Shown here piece by piece: positions 8,580 to 17,834 of a DNA stretch of 64,000 nt. The notes under the pieces are model-generated. The model was not told where the DNA came from. It saw only the letters and a program-made list of their open reading frames with translations, and did no database searches. The stretch is from Betaproteobacteria bacterium. Its GTDB lineage: Bacteria > Pseudomonadota > Gammaproteobacteria > Burkholderiales > Casimicrobiaceae. A program made the position numbers and the translations under genes. The stretch covers positions 124,001 to 188,000 of the forward strand of contig JADKKQ010000003.1 in the NCBI GenBank assembly GCA_016720425.1, written 5' to 3'. Position 1 is the stretch's first letter. Each line of letters opens with the position of its first letter.

Positions 8580-9542
8580 TCAGGTGCGCGCGGCCGCGGG
8601 CGCGCCGCCCGCCGGCGCCGCTGGCGCGGTCCTGGCGAAGAATTCCCGCGCCCGCAACACGTCGCGGCGGATCTGGCGGGTCAGGGAGTGCAGGTCGGGA
8701 TAGCGCGCCTCGTCGCGGATCTTGTGCAGGAACTCCACCGCGATGCGGCGGCCGTAGATGTCGGCGTCGAAGTCGAAGACGAAGACCTCGAGCAGCGGCT
8801 CGCCGCCCTGCGCCACCGTCGGCCGCACGCCGAGGCTCGCCACCGCCTCGCGCGGCGCGGCGCCGAGCCCGTGGACGCGAACCGCGTAGATGCCGGTGAA
8901 CGGCGGCATCCGGCGCAGGCGGAGGTTGGCGGTCGGGAAGCCGAGGCTGCGGCCGAGCTTCGCCCCGTGCGCGACGCGGCCCCCGATGGAGAACGGCCGG
9001 CCGAGAAGCTGCGCGGCGCGCGGGAAATCGGCCTCCGCCAACGCCTCGCGCACCGCCGACGACGACGCCCGCTCGCCGTCGATGCTGACCGTGCGCATCG
9101 CCTCGACGCTGAACCGCTTCGCCAGCGCGCGCAGCGCCGCCACGTCGCCGGCGCGCCCGCGCCCGAAACGGAAGTCCTCGCCCACCAGCACCCAGTGCGC
9201 GCCGAGCCGCGCCGTCAGCACCTCGTCGGCGAACGCCTGCGGCGTCAGCGCGGCGAACTGGCTGGTGAAGCGCACGATGTAGGCCCGTTCGACGCCGAAG
9301 GCGGCGAACTGCTCGAGCTTGCCGCGCAGCGACGACAGCCGGGGCGGCGCGGAAGCCGGAGCGAAGAACTCGCGCGGGTGCGGATCGAAGGTCAGCACCG
9401 CCGGCGGCAGCACGAGATCCTCCGCGGCTTCGATGAGCCGGGAGAGCATCGCCTGATGCCCGCGATGCACGCCGTCGAAATTGCCGATGGTCAGCGCGAC
9501 GGGAACGTCGGCCGACGCAGGCAGGCCGCGAAATACCCGCAT
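8580..9542 (-). CDS. ribF: Bifunctional riboflavin kinase / FAD synthetase
   Basis: 320 residues. Converts riboflavin to FMN and then FAD. The N-terminal nucleotidyltransferase half begins with LTIGNFDGVHRGHQAM (about 17-32) and contains FDPHPREFF and GEDFRFGRGRAGD. The C-terminal kinase half has GRVAHGAKLGRSLGFPTANL and the beta-barrel motif VASLGVRPTV. The ATG at 9542 gives the expected N-terminus; no strong Shine-Dalgarno is visible. The last residues are an Ala/Pro-rich tail. It is the first gene of the ileS operon, preceded by a candidate -10 box. Confidence 0.95.
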   Translation of the reverse strand: MRVFRGLPASADVPVALTIGNFDGVHRGHQAMLSRLIEAAEDLVLPPAVLTFDPHPREFFAPASAPPRLSSLRGKLEQFAAFGVERAYIVRFTSQFAALTPQAFADEVLTARLGAHWVLVGEDFRFGRGRAGDVAALRALAKRFSVEAMRTVSIDGERASSSAVREALAEADFPRAAQLLGRPFSIGGRVAHGAKLGRSLGFPTANLRLRRMPPFTGIYAVRVHGLGAAPREAVASLGVRPTVAQGGEPLLEVFVFDFDADIYGRRIAVEFLHKIRDEARYPDLHSLTRQIRRDVLRAREFFARTAPAAPAGGAPAAART

Positions 9543-9583
9543 GGGGGTTGCCCGATCGCTTGCTCGTGTCAACAAAACCCTGA

Positions 9584-9589
9584 ATTTTA
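9584..9589 (-). promoter_or_regulatory. Possible -10 box (TAAAAT) for the ribF operon
   Basis: On the minus strand CGCTAAAATTC stands out in the GC-rich gap 9543-9655. It would give a leader of about 35 bases before the ribF ATG. The -35 region is weak (around CAGGGA). Confidence 0.35.
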
Positions 9590-9655
9590 GCGGATTTCCG
9601 GGTTCCCTGCCGCGCGGAGCGCCAAGCTGCGTCCGGACGAGTCGGGGGCCGGCGG

Positions 9656-12600
9656 TCAGGCGGCGAAATCCCAGGCGCGCCAGCCGTCGAGACGGGGATA
9701 GAACAGCGCCAGCCGCAACGGCCGTGGATCGAGCTGCCGGACGAGCCGGCCGTAGCGTTCGAGCTGGCTGCGATAGCGCAGCACCTCGGCGTCGAGGAAG
9801 GCATCGCGGTCGCCGCCCTCGTGGCTGCCGGTCTTGAAGTCGACGATCCAGCGTACGCCGTCGGCGACGAAGCTGCGGTCGATGACGACGTGCGCCAAGC
9901 GGTGGTCCTCCGGATCGAGCCCGGCCAGCGCCCATTCGCTGGCTGCGGCCTCGTGCGTGGGGGCGAACAGCCAGCGGCCGCGCTCGCTGCCGATGACGCC
10001 GACGAGCGCCGCTTCGAGTGCCGCCCAGGCATCGGCCAGAGCGGCCCCGTCGACGCCTTCCCCGGCCAGTTCCTGCTGCAGGCGCCGGCGCTGGCCGGCG
10101 ACGCGCTCGCGGTCCCAGCGCGACAGGCCCTCGCGCGCGATCCGCGCGTACACCCGATGCGCGACGACGCCCACGTGGCGGGCGACCGCCTCCGCCCAGT
10201 CGAAGGGGACCGGCGCACCCGGCAGCGCCACCGTCGCCGCCGCCGGCAGGCCTATCGCGGACGGCGGCGGCGACCAGCCGGCGGGAAAACGATGCAACCG
10301 AGGGGTCGCCGGGCCCGTCGGCGCCGGCACCGCGGTCGCCGGCGACGGGGCCGTGGCCAAGGGCGCCGGCGGCAGGCTGGCGCCCAGCCCGGGCCACAGC
10401 TTCGCCAGCGCCGTGCCCGCGCCGGGCGCCCGCCAGCTCGGTGGCTCCGCCTCGGCGGCCTCCGGAGCGGCGACGCCGATGAGGTCGAGACGTCGTTGGG
10501 CGCGGGTGCAGCCCACGTACAGCAGGCGACCGAGCTCGGCATCGGCCTCGCGGTCGTCGAGTCCGACGAGGTAGGCGTAGACCGGGTCGTCGTCGCCGCC
10601 CCGCCGCCGCGTCGGCGCCAGCAGCAGTCCCTGCGGACGGCGGCGCCAGGAGAGCAGCGGCCGGTCGCCGCGCGCGGGCCGGCGCGCGAGCCCGGGGATG
10701 ATCACGGTGTCGAACTGCAGGCCCTTCGCGCGGTGCAGCGTCATCACCTGGACCGACCGTGTGTTCTCCGGCGCACCGGCCACGGAACCGGCACGCAGGG
10801 CCGCCAGGTCGTCGACGAAGGCGTCCCAATCGGCGAGGTCGCCCGCGCGCTCGTGCCGCGCCAGCAGCGCGAAGAACGACTCGGCGCTGTCGAGATCCTG
10901 CGCGTCGTCCAGCGTCGCCGGTCCGCCGAGGGCCAGCCAGGCGCCGCGGACGCGCGCGGCCAGCGCCTGCCGGCCCGCAGCCCGCAGGGCGGGGCCGAAC
11001 GCCGCGGCCAGCGCAGCCAGCCGCAGCGCGCCGTCGGCGGACAGGTCGGCCACCATCGGCAGCGGTTCGCCGCGCGCCAGCGCCGGCAGCAACGCGTCGC
11101 TCCCTGCGACCGCGAACAGGTCCGGCAGCGCGAGGCCGCACCACGGCGCGCGCAGCACCGCCAGCCAGGCCAGGCGGTCGGCCGGCTGCAGCAGCGCGTG
11201 CGCGAGTGCCGCGAGATCGCGCACCGCCGGGCGCTCGGCCAGCGACTCGAGCTCCACCGCCTGCACCGAAATCGCGGCGGCGCGCAGCGCGGGCAGCACC
11301 GCGGCGAGATGCGGCCGGGCGCGCACCAGCACCGCGACCTCGCCCGCGCCCTCGGCCCACGCGCGGCGAACCGCGGCGACCACGGCGCCCGCCTCGGCGC
11401 AATCGTCGGCGACGAGCTCCAGCTCGGCGGCCGCGCCCTCCGTCGCCGGGTGCTGCGCGACCGCCGGCGCGAACGCCACCACGCCCTGCCAGGGATCGCT
11501 GCGGGCACCCAGGACCGCCGGGAACACCGCATTGACCCAGTCGACGAGGCCCGCCTGCGAGCGGAAATTGCGGCGCAGCCGCAGCGGCACGACGGGCACG
11601 CCGGCGATGCGGCCGCTCGCCTGCGCCTCGACGAACAGCCGCACCTCGGCCGCGCGGAAGCGGTAGATCGACTGCATCGGATCGCCCACGGCGAACAGCG
11701 TCCTGCCGTCGCCGGGGACCCAGCCGGCGGTGAGCCGCGCGACCAGTTCGAGCTGCACGTAGGACGTGTCCTGGAACTCGTCCAGCAGCAGGTGCGCGAC
11801 CGTATAGTCGAGACGCAGCAGCAGTTCCTGCGGATCGTCGCCGGCACCCAGCGCGGCCAGCGCGGCCAGCGTTCCCTGCGTGAAGTCGATGCTGCGCTCG
11901 GCGTTGAACACCAGCAGCAGGCGCGACGCCACCTGCGGCAGCACGGCGAGCAGCGCCGCGGCGATCGACCACGCGCCTTCGTCGCAGGCCGCCGGCGGCA
12001 GCGTGCGCACCGTGCCGAGCGCGGCGGCGAGCCCCGGCGTCGCGGCGGCCTCGGCGAGCCGCGCCTTCATCGCCGCCTTCGCCGCCGCGCGATCCTCGGC
12101 ACCCGGCCCGCGTCCCGGTGCCGGAAACCCGCACCGGACGTCGACCGCCACGCGAAAGCGCGCGTGTTCCCCGACCAGCAGCCAGTCGGCGAGCGCCTGC
12201 CAGTCGCCGAGCGCAGCGGCCACCGGAGCGGGCCGGCCGCCGGCCGCCGCGCCGCGCCGCAACGCTGCCGCACGCGGGTCGTCGCCCAGGTTGTCGGCCG
12301 CACAACGCTGGAGCGGCACCAGTCCGGCGACCCACGCCGGCGGACAGGCGGCCGCCGCGACGGCAAGCTCGCCCTCGATCTCCGCCGCGAGCGTCGCTTC
12401 CAGCGCGGACCGCGACGCGTGGGCGCCCTGCAGCAGCAGCGGCAGCCACTGCTCGCGCTTGGCGAGCAGGCCCGCGACGAGATCGACCAGCCGTGCCGCA
12501 TCGTTGTCGAGGTGAGCGAGCAGCGCCCGCCAGTGCGGGTCTGCGGCCGGCGCGTCGGCCAGCGCCTCGTGCGCCGCTTGCCGGTACAGCGCCTCGGGGC

Positions 12601-13063
12601 GATCGACGTAGCGCGGAAATCCGCCCAGCTTGGCCGTCAGCGGCGCCTGGCCGGCAAGGCCGGCGCAGTAGGCGTCGATGGTCACGATCGTCAGCCGCGC
12701 CGGGTGGGCGGTCAGTTGCCACTGCTGCCGCGCGTCCTGGGCCAGCGCCTGCTGCGCGAGCTCGCGCGTGCGCCGGAAGTGCGTGCCTTCGACCGGGACG
12801 CCCGCCGCGGCGTCACGCAGCGCGAGCAGGATCCGTTCGCGCATCTCGCCGGCCGCCTTGCGGGTGAAGGTCATCGCCACGATCGCCTCCGGTCGGTCGA
12901 CGTTGGCGAGCAGCGCGAGATAGCGCTGGATCAGGAGTTCGGTCTTGCCGGAGCCCGCCGGTGCCTGGACCAGGAAGGAGCGGTTGACGTCGAGCGCCTG
13001 CGCGCGTGCACGGTCGTCCTCCTCGGCCAGCCGCCGCGGATCGGCCGGCGCCTCAGCGCTCAT
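9656..13063 (-). CDS. AddA-like UvrD/RecB-type helicase with C-terminal nuclease domain
   Basis: 1,135 residues, a superfamily 1A helicase fused to a PD-(D/E)XK nuclease, predicted to process double-strand breaks with the AddB-like partner encoded just upstream. Walker A is APAGSGKTELLIQRY near residue 30. Motif Ia is AMTFTRKAA, motif II LLLDEFQDTS, and motif III GDPMQSIYRFRAA. Motif V is VMTLHRAKGLQFD and motif VI LLYVGCTRAQRRL. The nuclease signature near the C-terminus is IVDFKTG followed by YRSQLERYGRL. The ATG at 13063 overlaps the end of the AddB-like gene by 11 bases, so the two are co-translated. RecB is an alternative name, but no RecC or RecD gene is near. Confidence 0.9.
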   Translation of the reverse strand: MSAEAPADPRRLAEEDDRARAQALDVNRSFLVQAPAGSGKTELLIQRYLALLANVDRPEAIVAMTFTRKAAGEMRERILLALRDAAAGVPVEGTHFRRTRELAQQALAQDARQQWQLTAHPARLTIVTIDAYCAGLAGQAPLTAKLGGFPRYVDRPEALYRQAAHEALADAPAADPHWRALLAHLDNDAARLVDLVAGLLAKREQWLPLLLQGAHASRSALEATLAAEIEGELAVAAAACPPAWVAGLVPLQRCAADNLGDDPRAAALRRGAAAGGRPAPVAAALGDWQALADWLLVGEHARFRVAVDVRCGFPAPGRGPGAEDRAAAKAAMKARLAEAAATPGLAAALGTVRTLPPAACDEGAWSIAAALLAVLPQVASRLLLVFNAERSIDFTQGTLAALAALGAGDDPQELLLRLDYTVAHLLLDEFQDTSYVQLELVARLTAGWVPGDGRTLFAVGDPMQSIYRFRAAEVRLFVEAQASGRIAGVPVVPLRLRRNFRSQAGLVDWVNAVFPAVLGARSDPWQGVVAFAPAVAQHPATEGAAAELELVADDCAEAGAVVAAVRRAWAEGAGEVAVLVRARPHLAAVLPALRAAAISVQAVELESLAERPAVRDLAALAHALLQPADRLAWLAVLRAPWCGLALPDLFAVAGSDALLPALARGEPLPMVADLSADGALRLAALAAAFGPALRAAGRQALAARVRGAWLALGGPATLDDAQDLDSAESFFALLARHERAGDLADWDAFVDDLAALRAGSVAGAPENTRSVQVMTLHRAKGLQFDTVIIPGLARRPARGDRPLLSWRRRPQGLLLAPTRRRGGDDDPVYAYLVGLDDREADAELGRLLYVGCTRAQRRLDLIGVAAPEAAEAEPPSWRAPGAGTALAKLWPGLGASLPPAPLATAPSPATAVPAPTGPATPRLHRFPAGWSPPPSAIGLPAAATVALPGAPVPFDWAEAVARHVGVVAHRVYARIAREGLSRWDRERVAGQRRRLQQELAGEGVDGAALADAWAALEAALVGVIGSERGRWLFAPTHEAAASEWALAGLDPEDHRLAHVVIDRSFVADGVRWIVDFKTGSHEGGDRDAFLDAEVLRYRSQLERYGRLVRQLDPRPLRLALFYPRLDGWRAWDFAA

Positions 13064-15807
13064 CGCCTGTCTCGCCCATCGCATCCGCATCGAGGCCGTC
13101 GATCCGGCACAGCGACTGCAGTCCGCACCGCCGGCAGGTGCTGCCGGTGTCGCGCGGCCGGACCACGGCCACACCGGTGGCGATCTCCTGCGCCAGCGCG
13201 CCGATGCTCGCCTGCCAGGCCGCGGCAACGGCCGCCCAGTCGGCGAGCGCGCCCCGGGTCGCGCTCGCCGCCGTCGACAGCGGCGGCAGCCGGTCGGCAT
13301 CGGCGGCGATCCCGACCCAGCCCAGCGCGTCCGGTGCCAGCCGCGCGTAGGCGACGGCGCCGACCGCCTGCTCCGGATAGGCGGCGCGCCGCGCCAGCAG
13401 GTAGACGCCGAGCTGCGGCGCCTGCGGGCGCGCGTCGAACCACTTGCCCGGAGCCACCGTCGCGCCGCTCTTGTAGTCGATGATCGCGACGCTGCCGTCG
13501 GCGAGGCGGTCGACGCGGTCCTGCCGGAAGCGGAGCGCGAACCCCGCGAATTGCAGCGTCAGCGGCGACTCGATCTCCAGCACGGCGAAGTCCTGCCGTC
13601 CGCGTTCGCCCGCGTCGAGCCACGCCTGCAGCAGGCGCCGCAGCCGGTCGCGCTCGCCGGGGAGGAGTGCCGGCGGCAAACCGGCCCAGCGCCGCTCATC
13701 CACCGCGGTGCCGCGCAACGCCTCGCCGACCGCGTCGTCGACGGTCGCGTCCAGCGCCCGCGCATCCAGCGCCAGCAGCGACGCGCGGTCGCCGACGCGG
13801 CGCCAGAACGCCGCCAGCGCCAGGTGCGCGAGCTGGCCCCGCTCCAGCGGCGACAGGCCCTCGCCCCGGCGCGGCCAGGGCGCCGCGCCCAGCCGGTAGG
13901 CCGCGGCGGCGCGGAACGGACAATCGCTCTGCGCTTCGATCAGCGCTGCGCCGCCGCGCAGCAGCGTGCCGGCCGGCACCGATGGCGCCTGCCCGTCGTC
14001 GATGGCGGCGAGCGCGGGACGGCCGGCGAACATCGCCGGCGCCGTCCCGGCCGGCACCGGGGGCGGCGGCCCGGGCGCCCACGCGGCCAGCAGCGCCGAC
14101 GCTTCGCAATGGTGGTCGTCGCTGCGCTGCGGATGACTGAACACCACCTGCGGCGCGGCCCGCGCCAACTGCGCCATCAGCGCGCGGGCGTAATCGAGTT
14201 CGCGCCGCGCCGAGGACCGGGGCACGCCGCGCTCGCGCTGCCAGGCCAGGGGCAGCAAGGGGGTTCGGGCGTGCCGGCGGCGGCCAGACGTCGGCCGCGA
14301 GCCCGGCGACCCACAGCGCGTCGAAGGGCAGCCCGGCGGCCTCGAGCAGACCCACGATCTGGATCGCCGCCGGCGCGGATTCGGGCTGGAACAGCGTTTC
14401 CTCGGCGAGCGCGCGCAGTGCCGCCAGCGCGTCGCCCCGCCCGAGGCGCCCGCTGACGGGATCCAGCGTCGCGAAGGTGACCAGAAGATCGTCCCAGGCG
14501 CCCAGTGCCTGGTACTCGGCGCTGTCGGGCGTGCGCTCGCCCGGCCAGCCGATGCCGGCCAGCAGCCTGCGCCATGCCTGGCACCACTCGCGCGGCGCGG
14601 CACGGCCGGTGACGCCCGAGGCGTCGTAGGCGGCGCGCCAGCGCTGCGCCAGCGGCGCCTCGGCGCCGGCCAGCGTCCGGGTCAGCGCGGCGACGTCGAT
14701 CTCGTCGCGACCCGCCTCGCGCCAGCGCGCTTCGATCGCCGCCCGGCGCAGCCAGGCCGCGTCGTCGCCCGGCAGGTAGCGCGAGCGCAGCAGCCGCGCG
14801 GCGCGATCGACGGCGAGCGCCCCGCCGGTCAAGGCCAGCAGGTCCAGCGCCGCGGCGATGCACGGGACGTCGGCCAGCGCGGTCCCGAGCGAGAGGTTGT
14901 AGGGGCGCGCTGCCGCCTGCTGCCCGGGCCACTGCAGCGCCGGGCACAGGATGTCCTCGGCCAGCGCCCGCACTTCGTCGCGGCGGGCAGCGAGGTCCAG
15001 CACCACGACCCCGATGGCAGCGTCGGGCGCGGCTTCGGCCCGGGCGCGCGCCCAGTGCAGGGCCGACGCGATCTCCTCGCGCGGCGTCCCGCAGGCCAGC
15101 ACCTCGACGCGCTGCTCCGCGCTCGCCACCGCGTCGATCTGCGTCACCGCGACGCCGGCTGCGGCGAGCCCGCCGAACAGCCGGCGCTGCTGCGCGGTGG
15201 GTTCGACGAACCCGGCCAGCGCAATGGCCGCTGGCGCAATCTCGCGCCACGGCGGCGCTGCGCGCAGCAGGCGGTCGGCCACCTGCGCCAGGTCGATCGC
15301 CTGCGCCTCGCGCAACGCCTGCCGATAGCTCTCGGCCCAGCGCGCGAAGGCGGCCGGATCCTCGCCCACCGCGGTGCTGTCCCAGCCGCGCCAGCTCTCG
15401 CCGCCGGCGCCAAACGCGTGCAGGCGCTCCCAGGCCTCGCCGGCCAGTGCCGCCGCCCCCGCCGCATCGGTCAGCGGCGCGGCGTGCGCGAGGTCGTTGG
15501 CGACCACGCGCCGCCACAGGTGCGCGGCCTGCGCCGCCGTCAGCAGCCGGGGGGCGTCGTCCGCGTTGCCCGCGCCGACGGCGTCGCGCCACAGCGTCGC
15601 CAGCCAGGCGTTCCAGGGCACCACCGCGGCACTCGGCCAGGCGCGCAGGCCGGCCGCCTGGCTCGCGGCATCGTGCTGCGCCGAAAGGCGGCGGGCCAGG
15701 CGATTGTTCGGCGTGACGACCGTCGCCCCCGCGGCCAGCGCCTCGGCAACGGCGGGGGCGAGCGACGGACGGTGCGTATCGGGCGCGGGAGCGGGCGGCG
15801 CAGGCAC
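13053..15807 (-). pseudogene. AddB-like PD-(D/E)XK nuclease (about 917 residues), frameshifted as read
   Basis: AddB homologue of the roughly 900-residue probable DNA repair protein family. The N-terminal inactive helicase half runs from VVTPNNRLARRLS to DVWPPPARPNP. At the CCCCC run (plus-strand GGGGG, 14259-14263) the frame changes, and the protein resumes as LLPLAWQRERGVPRSSARRE. The C-terminal half has CPFRAAAAYRLG, the nuclease motif AIIDYKSG, and the cysteine trio of STCRRCGLQSLCRI, which together match an AddB [4Fe-4S] nuclease. One extra C explains the break. The alternative frame stays open to 13696, so a truncated product is possible. The GTG at 15807 is a tentative start; no good ribosome site is seen. 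It overlaps the AddA-like start. Confidence 0.8.
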
Positions 15808-15976
15808 GGGAGAGTGGGCAGGAGCAGGACCGGCGGCGCAGCGTCGCGATCGCCGGGTCGTTCCATCACCGGCTACTCTATCAGCTTTGCGCGTCGTCCC
15901 CGGCACACGCGCCGTGTGCGGGCGGATACCGATCCCGCCGCGGCGCCGGGCGCGCGGGCGGATCAGCGAGGTCGGA

Positions 15977-16321
15977 TCAGTCGGCCGCCATCGCGAGCGC
16001 CGATTCGGCCGTCGGCACCGGCATCGCCTTGCGGTCGCCGTCATCGTCGGCGTCGGCCTGCGGCGCAGCAACGAGCGCCAGCGCGGCGACGGCCACCTGC
16101 TGTGCCGGCACGACCGCCGGCCGCCGGAGCAGGATCTTCCACTCACCGCACCAGTCGTCGTCGCGCACCGTCGGCCAGACCCCTTCGATCTGGTACGACT
16201 TGGTGCTCGCCGGGCTCAGCATCGGCGCGCTGCGCCGGCACGGCCCGGAACGCGAACTGCGGCCGTCCTGGCCGCGCGCGTGGCGCCGATCGTAGTAGTG
16301 GCAGGTGGCGCACTTTTCCAT
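15977..16321 (-). CDS. Small cysteine-rich conserved hypothetical protein
   Basis: 114 residues. Begins MEKCATCHYYDRR, then SGPCRRSAPM, then a conserved-looking block EGVWPTVRDDDWCGEW. The CxxC, single Cys and WCGEW cysteines could bind zinc or an iron-sulfur cluster; this is inference. The C-terminal third is low-complexity (Ala, Asp) and probably flexible. It starts 23 bases after the J-like gene, so the two form a small operon. I do not recognise a named function. Confidence 0.7.
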   Translation of the reverse strand: MEKCATCHYYDRRHARGQDGRSSRSGPCRRSAPMLSPASTKSYQIEGVWPTVRDDDWCGEWKILLRRPAVVPAQQVAVAALALVAAPQADADDDGDRKAMPVPTAESALAMAAD

Positions 16322-16344
16322 GGGAACTCCGAAGCGCGAGGGGG

Positions 16345-16680
16345 TCACGCGGCGAGCGACTGGTAGGTGCTGACCATCGCACTCGGAAGGTCCTGCGCCA
16401 GACGCGGCTGCCACGGCGCCGCCTGGTCCAGCGCTTCCTTGAGCTCGAGGTCGGCCGCCCGTGCGGCACGCTCGAGATCCGCATCGTAGCGCTCGCGCTT
16501 GTCGGGATCGGACAGCACTTCGTATGCCGCGTGGATCTGCCGCACCAGCCCCGAGAGGTCCTGGCCCGCATCCGTGACGCCGTATCCGAACCGCTCGAGG
16601 ATCTGCGCGTAGGCAGCATCGATGCGCGCGGTGCTGGCGCCGGGAGCGAGGTCGAGAAAGTCGTAGTAGGTGTAGGTCAT
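16345..16680 (-). CDS. J-domain-like protein lacking the HPD motif
   Basis: 111 residues. Residues 1-65 follow the J-domain pattern: helix I YYDFLDLAPGAST, helix II IDAAYAQILERFG, helix III VRQIHAAYEVLSDPDKRERYD. The loop between helices II and III reads YGVTDAGQDLSG instead of the HPD that triggers Hsp70 ATPase. Stimulation of DnaK is therefore unlikely. The ATG at 16680 is chosen because it begins exactly at the fold; the frame is open a little further upstream. The C-terminal 45 residues are helical. It is the first gene of a pair with the cysteine-rich protein. Confidence 0.75.
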   Translation of the reverse strand: MTYTYYDFLDLAPGASTARIDAAYAQILERFGYGVTDAGQDLSGLVRQIHAAYEVLSDPDKRERYDADLERAARAADLELKEALDQAAPWQPRLAQDLPSAMVSTYQSLAA

Positions 16681-16897
16681 TGCGGCCTCCGCGCGGGTCC
16701 GGCGCAGACTGCGTCGAACTCCCACCGGACACATAGCAGCAACCGTGCCATTGGCTGTTCACCGTGCACCGCCAGAGCGAGGAATCCGGCCGGTCGGCAC
16801 GCGCCTGACCCCACGCGCGACGAACGACGTTTTCCGCTGCCGCCGGAAGGCGGCAATCGCCTGCCGCCGCACGGCACGCACGTGGGCTACAACGCGG

Positions 16898-17761
16898 TCA
16901 CAACACCACCAGCGGGGTCGGCCCGGACGGCGCCGGAAACGCTTCGGTCAGCGCCGCGGCAGTGGCCGCGGGGAGCCCCCCGGCGACGGCCCGGCGATTG
17001 GCGACGAGATGCGCCGGATCGGCGGTCTGCGGGATCGCGATCACGCCTTGCCGGCGCAGCACCCAGGCCAGCGCGAGCGCAGCCGCGGTACGGCGTTCGC
17101 GTCCGGCGATCGACTGCAACGCGGCGTCGTGCAGCAGCGCGCCCTGTCCAAACGGCGAGTACGCGATCAGCGGCATGCGGCGCTCGCGCATCCAGGGCAG
17201 CAGATCCCACTCGACGCCGCGCGCGCCGAGGTGATAGCAGACCTGGTTGGTCGCGCAGCGGATCCCGTCCGGTGCCGCGGCCAGCTCGACGAGATCGTCG
17301 CGATCGAAGTTCGACACGCCCCAGCGCAGGATCTTGCCGGCGCGCACCAGGCCCTCGAACGCCGCGACCGTGTCGGCCAGCGGAATCCGGCCGCGCCAGT
17401 GCAGCAGGTAGAGGTCGATCCGGTCGGTCGCAAGCCGCGCGAGGCTGCGCTCGCAGGCGGCGACCAGCGCGCGCCGACCCGCGTTCTGCGGGTACGCCTT
17501 GCTGACGAGGAACACGCGATCGCGGCGGCCGGCGACCGCGCGACCGACGAGGCGCTCCGCTTCGCCGTCGGCATACATCTCCGCGGTGTCGATCAGCGTC
17601 ATCCCGAGCTCGATGCCGGCGACCAGCACGTCGACTTCGCGCGCCGCGCGCGCCGGGTGCTCGCCCATCGTCCAGGTGCCCTGGCCCAGCGCCGGGACGA
17701 GGGTTCCATCGGCGAACTCGACGGTCGGCAGCGGGGCAGGCGCGTTCACGCCGGCCAGCAT
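16898..17761 (-). CDS. Aldo/keto reductase
   Basis: 287 residues, NADPH-dependent oxidoreductase with the (beta/alpha)8 fold. Family signatures are present: GMTLIDTAEMYADGEAE with the catalytic Asp and Tyr, the Lys of FLVSKAYPQNAG, and LLHWRGRIPL with the catalytic His. The Tyr/Asp/Lys/His tetrad is complete, and cofactor-site residues follow in SNFDRDDL. Substrate is unknown. The start could be ATG 17761 or GTG 17749. It is divergent from the molybdopterin oxidoreductase, sharing a 73-base promoter region. Confidence 0.88.
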   Translation of the reverse strand: MLAGVNAPAPLPTVEFADGTLVPALGQGTWTMGEHPARAAREVDVLVAGIELGMTLIDTAEMYADGEAERLVGRAVAGRRDRVFLVSKAYPQNAGRRALVAACERSLARLATDRIDLYLLHWRGRIPLADTVAAFEGLVRAGKILRWGVSNFDRDDLVELAAAPDGIRCATNQVCYHLGARGVEWDLLPWMRERRMPLIAYSPFGQGALLHDAALQSIAGRERRTAAALALAWVLRRQGVIAIPQTADPAHLVANRRAVAGGLPAATAAALTEAFPAPSGPTPLVVL

Positions 17762-17798
17762 AGCGCAGCCTGCCGCGGGCGCCCACGCGGCGGCGACG

Positions 17799-17804
17799 TA
17801 CAAT
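17799..17804 (+). promoter_or_regulatory. Possible -10 box (TACAAT)
   Basis: TACAAT lies 30 bases before the ATG at 17835, matching the motif seen at 2207 and 57961. No clear -35. Confidence 0.35.
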
Positions 17805-17834
17805 CGCGCTTTTCCTCGCGACCGGATCGACGCC

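Noticed and set aside
9540..9570. TTGACA on the minus strand as the ribF -35
   Set aside because: Its -10 would fall on the start codon (AACCCC) and is not promoter-like; the upstream TAAAAT is preferred.
15540..15869. Alternative ATG start for the AddB-like gene in another frame
   Set aside because: That frame gives an Arg/Pro-rich sequence. The VTPNNRLARR motif is in the frame used here.
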